Origin: Thermoproteota archaeon
GTDB taxonomy: Archaea > Korarchaeota > Korarchaeia > Korarchaeales > Korarchaeaceae
DNA: 15,998 bases
NCBI GenBank assembly: GCA_015521385.1
Contig: WAOH01000049.1
Coordinates: forward strand, 1 to 15,998
Direction of reading: 5' to 3'
A program made the position numbers and the translations under genes. The notes under the pieces were generated by a model that saw only the letters and a program-made list of their open reading frames with translations, was not told the origin of the DNA and ran no database searches. Shown here one piece after another: positions 1 through 6,613 of this stretch (positions are counted from its first letter, which is position 1; every line of letters starts with the position of its first letter).

Positions 1-1
1 G

Positions 2-358
2 AAGTACGAGGCCTACAGGGGAGGAAGGAGGCCCAAGGGCGTCAAGCCCATGAGCTGGTCGAGGTTCTACGCCCGGTTGAGGGAATGGGAGGAGGAGTAC
101 GGGGTGAAACTGGTTTTGAGGCCTGAAGACTTCGGAATGAGGAAAGTGAGACCCATCAGAAGGCCGATGAGGAAGGGAGAGGTGATAACGGTGAGGCTGG
201 TGGGCCCGGGCTGGAGGAGGGGCGAGGTCTTGGGATCAGCTAGGGGGAGGGTCGTGACCGTTCTGGACGCACCCTACCTTCCTGTGGGATCGGAGATGAG
301 GGTGAGGGTGATAAGGGATAGGGACAACATATTCTACGCCAGGTTCATGGCCTCCTGA
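2..358 (+). CDS. C-terminal part of a TRAM-domain protein, probably a radical SAM enzyme (truncated by window edge)
   Basis: The frame is open from base 2 with no stop before TGA at 356-358, and it reads in frame through the first internal ATG at base 50, so this is the 3' end of a longer gene. The visible ~118 residues contain a basic linker with REWEEEYGVKLVLRPEDFG, then a small beta-rich module (RKGEVITVRLVGPGWRRGEV, then GRVVTVLDA, then RVRVIRDRDNIFYARF). That module matches the TRAM/OB-type RNA-binding fold. From memory, an archaeal radical SAM family (COG2100) ends in such a linker plus TRAM domain; the radical SAM core would lie before base 1 and cannot be seen. It ends 62 bases before pheS on the same strand. 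TRAM is fairly likely; the radical SAM assignment is inference. Confidence 0.55.
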   Translation, partial: KYEAYRGGRRPKGVKPMSWSRFYARLREWEEEYGVKLVLRPEDFGMRKVRPIRRPMRKGEVITVRLVGPGWRRGEVLGSARGRVVTVLDAPYLPVGSEMRVRVIRDRDNIFYARFMAS

Positions 359-383
359 CCTGTGGACCGCGCTGATCAGTCAT

Positions 384-392
384 GCTTATGAT
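384..392 (+). promoter_or_regulatory. Possible TATA element for pheS-pheT
   Basis: CTTATGATA lies about 33 bases upstream of the pheS ATG at 421, roughly the spacing expected for an archaeal promoter with a short leader. The match to an archaeal TATA box is weak. Co-transcription with the gene upstream (62-base gap) is an alternative. Confidence 0.35.
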
Positions 393-395
393 AGT

Positions 396-411
396 GGCTG
401 GTGATCCAGCC
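396..411. other. Perfect 6-bp hairpin in the pheS upstream region
   Basis: GGCTGG (396-401), loop TGAT (402-405), CCAGCC (406-411) form a perfect stem ending 9 bases before the pheS ATG. The first arm and loop include GGTGAT (400-405), a match to the archaeal anti-Shine-Dalgarno sequence, but 15 bases from the start codon is longer than usual. Depending on where transcription begins, it could be promoter DNA or a folded leader. Confidence 0.4.
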
Positions 412-420
412 GGGGATTAG

Positions 421-1914
421 ATGGAAATTTCCCTCTCTAGGGGAGAGATCGAACTCCTGACCGAACTCCGTTCTAGGGGTGGTAGGGCTAGGCTGGACGA
501 CCTGGGACTGGACAGGAGCAAGGCTGCAGCCTGGGCCAATCTCCTCAGGGAGAAGGGTCTGGTCACCATAAGGGAGAGGAGGAAGAGGTACCTGACCCTG
601 TCAGAGAGGGGCAGGAGGCACTTGGACGAGGGATTGCCGGAGGAGAGGCTCATCGGACTACTGAAGGAGAGGGGTGGCAGGGCAAGCTTGGAGGAGCTCC
701 GCCCACACCTGACGGGGGAGGAGTTCAACGTGGCCCTGGGCGAGGGGCGCAGGAAGGGGCTCATCAAACTGGAGAAATCGGACGGGGAAACGTACGCCAT
801 ACTAATCGGGGAGAATGTCCCCGAGAGATCGGTCCTTGAGAGACTGTCCTCAGCGCCCTTGGAAGAGTCGGAAGTGGATGGAGCCGTTCTAAAGAACCTC
901 AAGAGGAGGGGACTGATCGAGGTTGTGGAGAGGACCGAGGTGGAGATAGAGCTCACTGACTTAGGCAGGCAGGCGGCCGAGGGCAGGGTTAAGGTCGTGG
1001 AGGAGGTGGGCAAGCTTACTAGGGACCTCATACTCACCGGTGAGTGGAGGAAGAGGAAGCTGAAGGCCTACGATGTGAAGGCATCTCCTCCGATAACCTA
1101 CCCTGGTAAGCCCCATCCCTACGTCCACTTCCTCGAGGAGGTGAGGGAGATCCTCATAGGGATGGGCTTCATGGAGGTGAAGAGCCCCATAGTGGAGGCG
1201 GAATTCTGGAACTTCGACATCCTCTTCCAGGCCCAAGATCACCCCGCTAGAGAGGTCCACGACTCCTATCAGGTGGCCTTCCCCTCCGAGGGGGCCGATC
1301 TCTCCCGGTACTCCTCCCTAGTGGAGAAGGTCAGGATGACCCACGAGCACGGGTGGGAGACGGGATCCAGAGGGTGGGGATACAAGTGGAGCTTTGACAT
1401 AGCGAGGAGGCTCATCCTAAGATCGCAGACCACAGCGGCCTCGGCCCGCACCCTGGCCTCGGGCTTGGAGGTGCCCAGCAAGATATTCGCCATAGACAAG
1501 GTATTCAGACCGGAGACCCCGGACAGGACGCATGCAATAGAGTTCCACCAGTGTGAGGGCGTCGTCCTAGCTGAGGATATGAATGTCAGGCACCTCATGG
1601 GTTTCCTTGCCGAGTTCGCCAAGCAGCTGGGATTTAAAGAGGTCAAGTTCAAGCCGGCCTACTTCCCCTTCACAGAGCCCAGTGTAGAGGCCTATGTAAA
1701 GCACGAAACCCTCGGCTGGATCGAGATAGCTGGCTCCGGGCTATTCAGGCCCGAGATGCTCATACCCATGGGATACGACTACCCCAAGGTGCAGGCCCTC
1801 GCGTGGGGAATTGGAATAGGCAGGCTGGCTATGATAAGGCTGGGCTTAGACGACATCAGGGAACTGCATTCCCAGAACTTAGAGTACCTGAGGAGGGCCA
1901 AGCTGGTGTGGTGA
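421..1914 (+). CDS. pheS: Phenylalanine--tRNA ligase alpha subunit
   Basis: Catalytic subunit of the alpha2-beta2 class II synthetase that charges tRNA-Phe with phenylalanine in the cytoplasm. The 497 residues fit the archaeal/eukaryal type. Residues ~1-190 are winged-helix-like repeats, the N-terminal tRNA-binding extension. The catalytic core follows: a motif 1 region around FLEEVREILIGMGF, then FQAQDHPAREVHDSYQ, motif 2 around FRPETPDRTHAIEFHQCEG, the phenylalanine-pocket stretch FKPAYFPFTEPSVEAYV, WIEIAGSGLFRPEML, and motif 3 GIGIGRLAMIRLG. The codon just before ATG 421 is an in-frame TAG, so 421 is the earliest possible start. pheT follows after 4 bases, so the subunits are surely co-transcribed and translationally coupled. 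Confidence 0.97.
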   Translation: MEISLSRGEIELLTELRSRGGRARLDDLGLDRSKAAAWANLLREKGLVTIRERRKRYLTLSERGRRHLDEGLPEERLIGLLKERGGRASLEELRPHLTGEEFNVALGEGRRKGLIKLEKSDGETYAILIGENVPERSVLERLSSAPLEESEVDGAVLKNLKRRGLIEVVERTEVEIELTDLGRQAAEGRVKVVEEVGKLTRDLILTGEWRKRKLKAYDVKASPPITYPGKPHPYVHFLEEVREILIGMGFMEVKSPIVEAEFWNFDILFQAQDHPAREVHDSYQVAFPSEGADLSRYSSLVEKVRMTHEHGWETGSRGWGYKWSFDIARRLILRSQTTAASARTLASGLEVPSKIFAIDKVFRPETPDRTHAIEFHQCEGVVLAEDMNVRHLMGFLAEFAKQLGFKEVKFKPAYFPFTEPSVEAYVKHETLGWIEIAGSGLFRPEMLIPMGYDYPKVQALAWGIGIGRLAMIRLGLDDIRELHSQNLEYLRRAKLVW

Positions 1915-1918
1915 GATC

Positions 1919-3586
1919 ATGCCCGTGATAACCGTGAACATGAGGGAGTTCTTCAGGATCCTAGGTGAGGAGTTGAGCGAGGAGGAACTCTCGTCCCTCT
2001 TGGAGTACACCAAGGTGAACTTGGAATCCTACGATCAGGAGGAGGGGGAGATGGAGTTCGAGGTGACCGCAGACAGGATGGACCTGGTCACCATGGAGGG
2101 ACTGGTCCGCATGATCAAGGGCCTGACGGAGAGGGAGCTGGGCATCCCCAACTACCCCATGAGGAGGAAGGCGTTCCAGGTAAGGGTTACGGAGAGGGTG
2201 GAGAAGGTCAGGCCCTACGTGGTCGCGGCTCTGGTGAAGGGCGTCGACCTCACCACGGAGGAGTCCCTCATCTCCCTGATCGAGGCCCAGGAGAAGATAC
2301 ACGACACCCTGGGGAGGAAGAGGAAGAGGGTCTCCATAGGCCTCCACGACTTCTCCAAGGTTGTCCCGCCCATAACATACGATGCCAGGCCGGCTGACGA
2401 GGTCGCATTCGTTCCCCTCGGTGAATACGCCGAGATGACCGCTCAGGAGGTGCTGGAACAGACCGAGAAGGGTAGAGAGTACGCTCACCTCATAGAGAAT
2501 CCTGAGAACTTGGTGCCCCTGATACTGGACTCTAGGGATGAGGTGCTGAGCCTCCCGCCCATAATAAACTCGGAGCTGACCAGGCTCACCCCCGGCGTGA
2601 GGGACCTCTTCATAGATGTCACGGGGACCGACCTGAGGGCCATCTCCTACACCTTGGAGATAATAGTATCGGCGCTTGGCGAGAGAGGAGGAGAGATACA
2701 CACGCTCGAGGTGATCTATCCTGACATGACGCTGGAGACCCCGGAACCCGAGCCTAGCGAGATGTTTGTGAGTGAGGACTTCATCAGGAGGATGGTGGGC
2801 ATCTCCATGAGCTCGGAGGAGATAATTCACCAGCTCAGGAGGGCCAGGCTCGACGCCTCCTCGGACGGGAGCGTCGTTAAGGTGAAGATCCCTGGATACA
2901 GAGCGGACTTCCTCCATCCCGTCGATGTGGCCGAGGAGGTGGCCATCACGTACGGTCTCAACAGCTTGGGGTACGAGCTGCCCCTCAACGTCATGACCGT
3001 GGGCAAGAGGCATCCCAGGGAGAAGATCTCATCTCTAGTCAGGACCCTGATGATAGGGCTGGGATACCAGGAGGTCCTGAACTACATAATGACGAGTAGA
3101 GCCTTCCTCTTCTCCTCAGTGGGTAGGGAGGAGAGGCCTGTCGTTGAGGTGGCCAACCCTGTATCGGAGAACTACAGCGTGCTCAGGGACAGTCTGATCC
3201 CAGGTCTGCTGCATTTCTTAGCCGCAAACACCCACGCCAAGTACCCCCAGAGGGTCTTCGAGGTGGGTGACGTGGTGGTGGTGGACGAGTCCTACGAGAC
3301 AAGGGCTAGGGATGAGAGGAGGCTGGCAGCAGCGTACGCCGACTACTCGGTGGGATTCGAGGACATCTACTCCCACCTGAAAGCGCTTACTGATAACTCG
3401 GGTCTCGAGCTGGAGCTCGAGCCTCACCACGAGAGGCCCTTCCTCGAGGGGAGGTGCGCCAAGGTAATTGTGAACGGCAAGGAATCTGGTCTGATAGGAG
3501 AGATCGACCCTGAGGTCCTCCTGAAGCTGGGTATAACTGTTCCCGTCGCTCTATTCGAGATAAGGCTTCCGATCCCGGAAAAATGA
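1919..3586 (+). CDS. pheT: Phenylalanine--tRNA ligase beta subunit
   Basis: Partner of PheS; it carries the editing site that hydrolyses Tyr-tRNA-Phe and contributes structurally to tRNA binding. The 555 residues match the short archaeal/eukaryal beta subunit, without the N-terminal EMAP/OB domain of bacterial PheT. Visible parts are an N-terminal domain (VTADRMDLVTMEGLVR), the B3/B4 editing domain (EAQEKIHDTLGRKRKRVSIG, then PPIINSELTRLTPGVRDLFI), a B5 domain (MFVSEDFIRRMVGISMSSEE, then PGYRADFLHPVDVAEEVA) and a C-terminal synthetase-like fold (NPVSENYSVLRDSLIPGLL, FEVGDVVVV). The start follows the pheS TGA by 4 bases, with GGTGA (1910-1914) as a close ribosome site overlapping the pheS stop. 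It converges on the dehydrogenase gene with only 21 bases between the stops. Confidence 0.97.
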   Translation: MPVITVNMREFFRILGEELSEEELSSLLEYTKVNLESYDQEEGEMEFEVTADRMDLVTMEGLVRMIKGLTERELGIPNYPMRRKAFQVRVTERVEKVRPYVVAALVKGVDLTTEESLISLIEAQEKIHDTLGRKRKRVSIGLHDFSKVVPPITYDARPADEVAFVPLGEYAEMTAQEVLEQTEKGREYAHLIENPENLVPLILDSRDEVLSLPPIINSELTRLTPGVRDLFIDVTGTDLRAISYTLEIIVSALGERGGEIHTLEVIYPDMTLETPEPEPSEMFVSEDFIRRMVGISMSSEEIIHQLRRARLDASSDGSVVKVKIPGYRADFLHPVDVAEEVAITYGLNSLGYELPLNVMTVGKRHPREKISSLVRTLMIGLGYQEVLNYIMTSRAFLFSSVGREERPVVEVANPVSENYSVLRDSLIPGLLHFLAANTHAKYPQRVFEVGDVVVVDESYETRARDERRLAAAYADYSVGFEDIYSHLKALTDNSGLELELEPHHERPFLEGRCAKVIVNGKESGLIGEIDPEVLLKLGITVPVALFEIRLPIPEK

Positions 3587-3591
3587 GCCGA

Positions 3592-3612
3592 GGTGAGGGC
3601 TCTACCCTCACC
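3592..3612. terminator. Perfect 8-bp hairpin at the pheT / dehydrogenase convergent junction
   Basis: GGTGAGGG (3592-3599), loop CTCTA (3600-3604) and CCCTCACC (3605-3612) form a perfect stem centred between the two convergent stop codons; the right arm covers the dehydrogenase stop (3608-3610). Just beyond it on the minus strand is a short T run (AAAAA at 3579-3583 on the plus strand). Archaeal termination normally depends on T tracts rather than hairpins, so the stem may act as a bidirectional transcript end or 3'-end stabiliser. The role is inferred. Confidence 0.45.
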
Positions 3613-5089
3613 ACCACCTCGTTATGACCACCTTCTTGTCAGTGAAGAAATCTATGGCATCCATCTGGCCGTGCAGCGTCCCGAAGAACGAGAGCTTCCT
3701 GCCTCCAAATGGGAAGTATCCCAAGGGCGCGGCCACTCCTATGTTTATCCCGATGTTGCCCGCGTTGACCCTCAATGCATATTCTCTGGCGTACTTCCCC
3801 GACTCGGTGAATATGCTCGCGGCATTTCCGTACGGGGCCAGGTTGTTGGAGAGCTCCACCGCCTCATCGAAGTCCTCGGCCCTTATCATGATGGCTACCG
3901 GTCCGAATATCTCCTCCTGAGTTATGGTCATTCCCTCCCTCGCATCCACGAAGACGGAGGGTCCTAGGAAGAACCCGTTCGGATACTCTTCCGACTTGAA
4001 GCCCCTACCGTCGAGTATGAGCTTGGCGCCCTCCTCGAGTCCCTTCTCTATGTAGTAGAGCACCTTCTCCTTCCCCTTCTTGCTCGCCATCGGTCCCATG
4101 TCTACTGATTCGTCTAGCCCGTATCCTATCTTCAGTTTCTTAGCTCCCTCTACGAAGGCGTTGACGAACCTATCGTAGATGTCCCCCACCAGTATTATGT
4201 TTGCAGCGGCGAGGCACCTCTGGCCAGCCATGTTGTAAACGGATCCCAGCAGGTTGTTCACGGTCCTCTCGAAGTTAGCGTCGGGCATCACAACCTCGGG
4301 GTTCTTGGCTCCTCCTTGGGCCAGCACCCTCTTCCCCGCCTTGGAGGCGGTCTCGTATATTATCTTCGCAACAGGGGTGGATCCCACGAAGGTGACCCCA
4401 GCCGCATCTCTGTGGGTTATGAGCGCGTGAACGGTGTCCTTCGCTCCGTTGACGAGGTTCACCACTCCGGGAGGCAGGCCCACCTCCTCGTGTATGACCT
4501 TCATCACCCAGTACATGGGCGCTGGATCGAGTTCCGACGGTTTCAACACGACCGTGTTACCGGTGGCTATGGCGTACGGTAGGAACCAGAAGGGTATCAT
4601 CACCGGAAAGTTCATGGGCGTTACTATGGCGAAGACGCCCAGCGGCTCCCTTATGTACTCCTCGTCTATGTTGCTGGTCACCCTGATCATCTTCTCTCCG
4701 AGGGTCAAAGTGGGCATGCCTAGGGCAGCGTCCACATTCTCCAAGGCCCTTCTGAGCTCACCTCTAGCCTCCCTTATCGTCTTACCCATGTTCTGGGATA
4801 TTATCCTGGCTATCTCCTCCTTGTGCTTCTCTATGGCGAGCTTGAGCTTCACTAGGTACTGTATCCTCTCGGTCACGGGCATCTGGCTCCATTCCTCGAA
4901 GGCCCTGGCTGCGGCCTGGACTGCCTGATCAACCCCCTCTTTCGTCGTCAGGGGGGTCTTGGCTATCACCTCTCCCTTAGCCGGGTTATATGAGTCCAGA
5001 TACTCGTCAGCGGGGGCCTCGACGAAGTTCCCATCCACGTAGTTGGGGATGATCCCGTAATCCCTCCTTACTTCCTCGAGAACGGCCAT
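3608..5089 (-). CDS. mmsA: CoA-acylating (methyl)malonate-semialdehyde dehydrogenase-like protein (ALDH6/MmsA/IolA type)
   Basis: An aldehyde dehydrogenase superfamily enzyme of 493 residues, probably making an acyl-CoA from a semialdehyde with NAD+ and CoA. Landmarks: PMNFP (Asn160), LKPSE (Lys183), FVGST (~234-238), nucleophile Cys292 in GQRCLA, and EEIFGPV (~392-398). The usual general-base Glu of the ELGGK motif is replaced by Gln258 (AQGGAKN). Together with the C-terminal FFGTLHGQMDAIDFFTDKK this is typical of the methylmalonate-semialdehyde dehydrogenase branch, which forms thioesters rather than free acids. Its ATG abuts the TGA of the upstream aminotransferase with GGAGGTGA at 5095-5102, so the two are coupled. 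The true substrate (malonate, methylmalonate or another semialdehyde) cannot be read from sequence. Confidence 0.88.
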   Translation of the reverse strand: MAVLEEVRRDYGIIPNYVDGNFVEAPADEYLDSYNPAKGEVIAKTPLTTKEGVDQAVQAAARAFEEWSQMPVTERIQYLVKLKLAIEKHKEEIARIISQNMGKTIREARGELRRALENVDAALGMPTLTLGEKMIRVTSNIDEEYIREPLGVFAIVTPMNFPVMIPFWFLPYAIATGNTVVLKPSELDPAPMYWVMKVIHEEVGLPPGVVNLVNGAKDTVHALITHRDAAGVTFVGSTPVAKIIYETASKAGKRVLAQGGAKNPEVVMPDANFERTVNNLLGSVYNMAGQRCLAAANIILVGDIYDRFVNAFVEGAKKLKIGYGLDESVDMGPMASKKGKEKVLYYIEKGLEEGAKLILDGRGFKSEEYPNGFFLGPSVFVDAREGMTITQEEIFGPVAIMIRAEDFDEAVELSNNLAPYGNAASIFTESGKYAREYALRVNAGNIGINIGVAAPLGYFPFGGRKLSFFGTLHGQMDAIDFFTDKKVVITRWW

Positions 5090-6388
5090 TCAGCTCACCT
5101 CCTTGAGACTCTCCTCCAAGGCCTCCAGAGCACCATCTATGTGCTCGTAAGTAACGGTCAATGGAGGCTGGAGCCTTAACACGGATCCAACAGCCCCTCC
5201 CACTCCAATTAGGTAGCCCTTCTCCCTCATGAGCTGCCTGACTCTCTTAGCCTCGCTAACGGCCGGTTCCTTGCTCTCCCTGTCCCTAACGAGTTCCACC
5301 CCTATCATGAGCCCCCTTCCCCTGACGTCACCTATCAGCTGGATCTCGCTCATCATGTCCTTCAAAGCCTTCATTATGTAGTTGCCCTTCTCCTCGGCCT
5401 GCTTGGGCAGGTTCTCCTCCTCCATGAACTCTATGTTCGCTAAGGCAGCCGCCGCGGAAACTGGATTACCTCCGAACGTTGAGAGGTGGTCCCCGGGTTC
5501 GAAGGAGTCGGCTATCTCCGCCCTAGTGGTGCACGCCGCTATCGGGAACCCGTCGGCTATGCCCTTCGCCATGGTCACTATGTCCGGCTCTATGTCGAGG
5601 TGATCCACCCCGAACATCCTCCCGGTCCTGCCAAAGCCCGTCTGCACCTCATCGTCTATGAGGAGGATGTCCCTCTCATCCAGTATCTCCCTCACTATCT
5701 TCGCGTACTCCTTCGGTATGGGTATTATGCCTCCCTCGCCCTGCAGGGGTTCCATTATCAGCGCAGCAACGTTGTTGCTCGTGGTATAATCGATCACGTT
5801 GTTGAGGTAGCGGGCGCACTCGAAGTCGCAGTCGGGGAACTGCTTTCCGAAGGGGCACCTGTAGCAGTAGGGACTCGGGGTGAAGGAAACGGCCGGCATG
5901 TACGGTCCCATGTCGAATCTCTTCCTCTTCCACTGACCGGTGATGCTGAGCGTTCCGATGGTCCTCCCGTGGAAGGAGTGGGTGAGGGCTATGAGCTCGT
6001 GCCTCTTCGTGAACTTCCTAGCTACCTTCATCGCGCACTCTATGGCCTCAGCTCCGCTGTTGGAGAAGAAAGTCTTCCTCATCTGCCTTCCCGGCACGAT
6101 CTCCGCCAGCTTCTTGGCCAGCTTTATGGTGGGTGGCACGTGATACACGTAGGTACACGCGTGAACGAGCTTCTTCGCCTGTTCTATTGCGGCGTTGACG
6201 ACCTTTTCGTTCACATGACCCGCGTTGACCACGGCTATACCTGCGAAGAAGTCCACGTACTTCCTCCCATCCATATCTATTACCACATCGTTCTCCGCTC
6301 GATCAACAACAACAGACTCCAACCTCTCGACAATGGAGGTGACGAGGTATTCCTCGGCCATACGAATGAGGTCTTCCCTCTCTCCCAT
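5090..6388 (-). CDS. Class III PLP aminotransferase (4-aminobutyrate / omega-amino acid aminotransferase-like)
   Basis: Fold type I PLP enzyme that moves an omega-amino group to a 2-oxoacid, yielding a semialdehyde. The 432 residues fit the family. Visible elements are SNSGAEAIECAMK (~109-121, PLP phosphate site), THSFHGRT (~136-143), Asp246 in LLIDDEVQTGFGRTG, and the Schiff-base Lys275 in MAKGIADGFPIA. A four-cysteine insert (Cys175, 178, 187, 191 in YCYRCPFGKQFPDCDFECA) resembles a segment I recall in some GABA-type aminotransferases. First gene of a two-gene operon: its TGA directly precedes the ATG of the CoA-acylating dehydrogenase. The pair suggests catabolism of beta-alanine, 3-aminoisobutyrate or GABA-like compounds. 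A TATA-like element lies ~35 bases upstream. An acetylornithine-type role is less likely given the neighbour. Confidence 0.88.
   Translation of the reverse strand: MGEREDLIRMAEEYLVTSIVERLESVVVDRAENDVVIDMDGRKYVDFFAGIAVVNAGHVNEKVVNAAIEQAKKLVHACTYVYHVPPTIKLAKKLAEIVPGRQMRKTFFSNSGAEAIECAMKVARKFTKRHELIALTHSFHGRTIGTLSITGQWKRKRFDMGPYMPAVSFTPSPYCYRCPFGKQFPDCDFECARYLNNVIDYTTSNNVAALIMEPLQGEGGIIPIPKEYAKIVREILDERDILLIDDEVQTGFGRTGRMFGVDHLDIEPDIVTMAKGIADGFPIAACTTRAEIADSFEPGDHLSTFGGNPVSAAAALANIEFMEEENLPKQAEEKGNYIMKALKDMMSEIQLIGDVRGRGLMIGVELVRDRESKEPAVSEAKRVRQLMREKGYLIGVGGAVGSVLRLQPPLTVTYEHIDGALEALEESLKEVS
5095..5102 (-). promoter_or_regulatory. Strong ribosome binding site for the dehydrogenase
   Basis: On the minus strand, GGAGGTGA lies 5 bases before the ATG at 5089, inside the last codons of the aminotransferase. 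It matches the archaeal anti-Shine-Dalgarno and fixes this start. Confidence 0.8.
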
Positions 6389-6417
6389 AGCAATACCTGA
6401 TAATGGACGGGGGGTCT

Positions 6418-6427
6418 TCTTAATAAT
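6418..6427 (-). promoter_or_regulatory. TATA-like element for the aminotransferase-dehydrogenase operon
   Basis: The minus strand reads ATTATTAAGA centred ~35 bases upstream of the aminotransferase ATG (6388). This predicts a leader of only a few bases. There is no clear Shine-Dalgarno just before the ATG, consistent with a leaderless or very short-leader message. Confidence 0.5.
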
Positions 6428-6432
6428 CGTTG

Positions 6433-6449
6433 GGGGTCCTCCTGACCCC
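6433..6449. repeat. Inverted repeat just upstream of the aminotransferase TATA element
   Basis: GGGGTC (6433-6438), spacer CTCCT, GACCCC (6444-6449) is a perfect 6-bp dyad about 6 bases upstream of the TATA-like element. The position suits an operator or activator site, or the upstream B recognition region. It lies in the 225-base spacer 6389-6613, the largest non-coding stretch here, which is markedly AT-rich at 6480-6600 and holds no convincing gene. Confidence 0.4.
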
Positions 6450-6583
6450 TAGGGTCGAGATGGGCCCCCTAGTAAACTATTTGACGAAATAAAAACACGT
6501 GGTCCCCCATACGATTGTCCATTCTGTTGCAATAATAGGGGTTCTATCATAATATATTCGGAGGGAAAGATGGGATCAAACAT

Positions 6584-6605
6584 AAAATAATTTAAGAAGA
6601 AGGGG
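6584..6605 (-). terminator. Pyrimidine/T-rich tract after the M42 peptidase stop
   Basis: Starting about 8 bases past the peptidase TGA, the minus strand reads CCCCTTCTTCTTAAATTATTTT. T-rich tracts of this kind end transcripts in archaea. The boundary is approximate. Confidence 0.4.
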
Positions 6606-6613
6606 AGAGTCTG

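Noticed and set aside
361..420. C/D box guide RNA before pheS (ATGATAG, CTGA-like boxes)
   Set aside because: The boxes are imperfect and in the wrong order (CTGA before the C-like box), with no second pair.
1961..3013. 350-codon minus-strand frame inside pheT
   Set aside because: It is an antisense shadow of a well-supported pheT; there are no domain motifs and no promoter or ribosome site.
5486..6400. Long open frame (304 codons) antisense to the aminotransferase
   Set aside because: It mirrors the aminotransferase on the other strand; the translation is low in structure and matches no family I know, while the minus-strand frame has full catalytic motifs. GC-rich codon usage explains it.
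6449..6550. Possible 33-codon minus-strand gene in the AT-rich spacer (ATG at 6550, TAG ending at 6449)
   Set aside because: Its codon choice (CGT, TTT, ATT) differs from its neighbours, there is no ribosome site, and the peptide has no recognisable pattern. It may be chance in AT-rich DNA.
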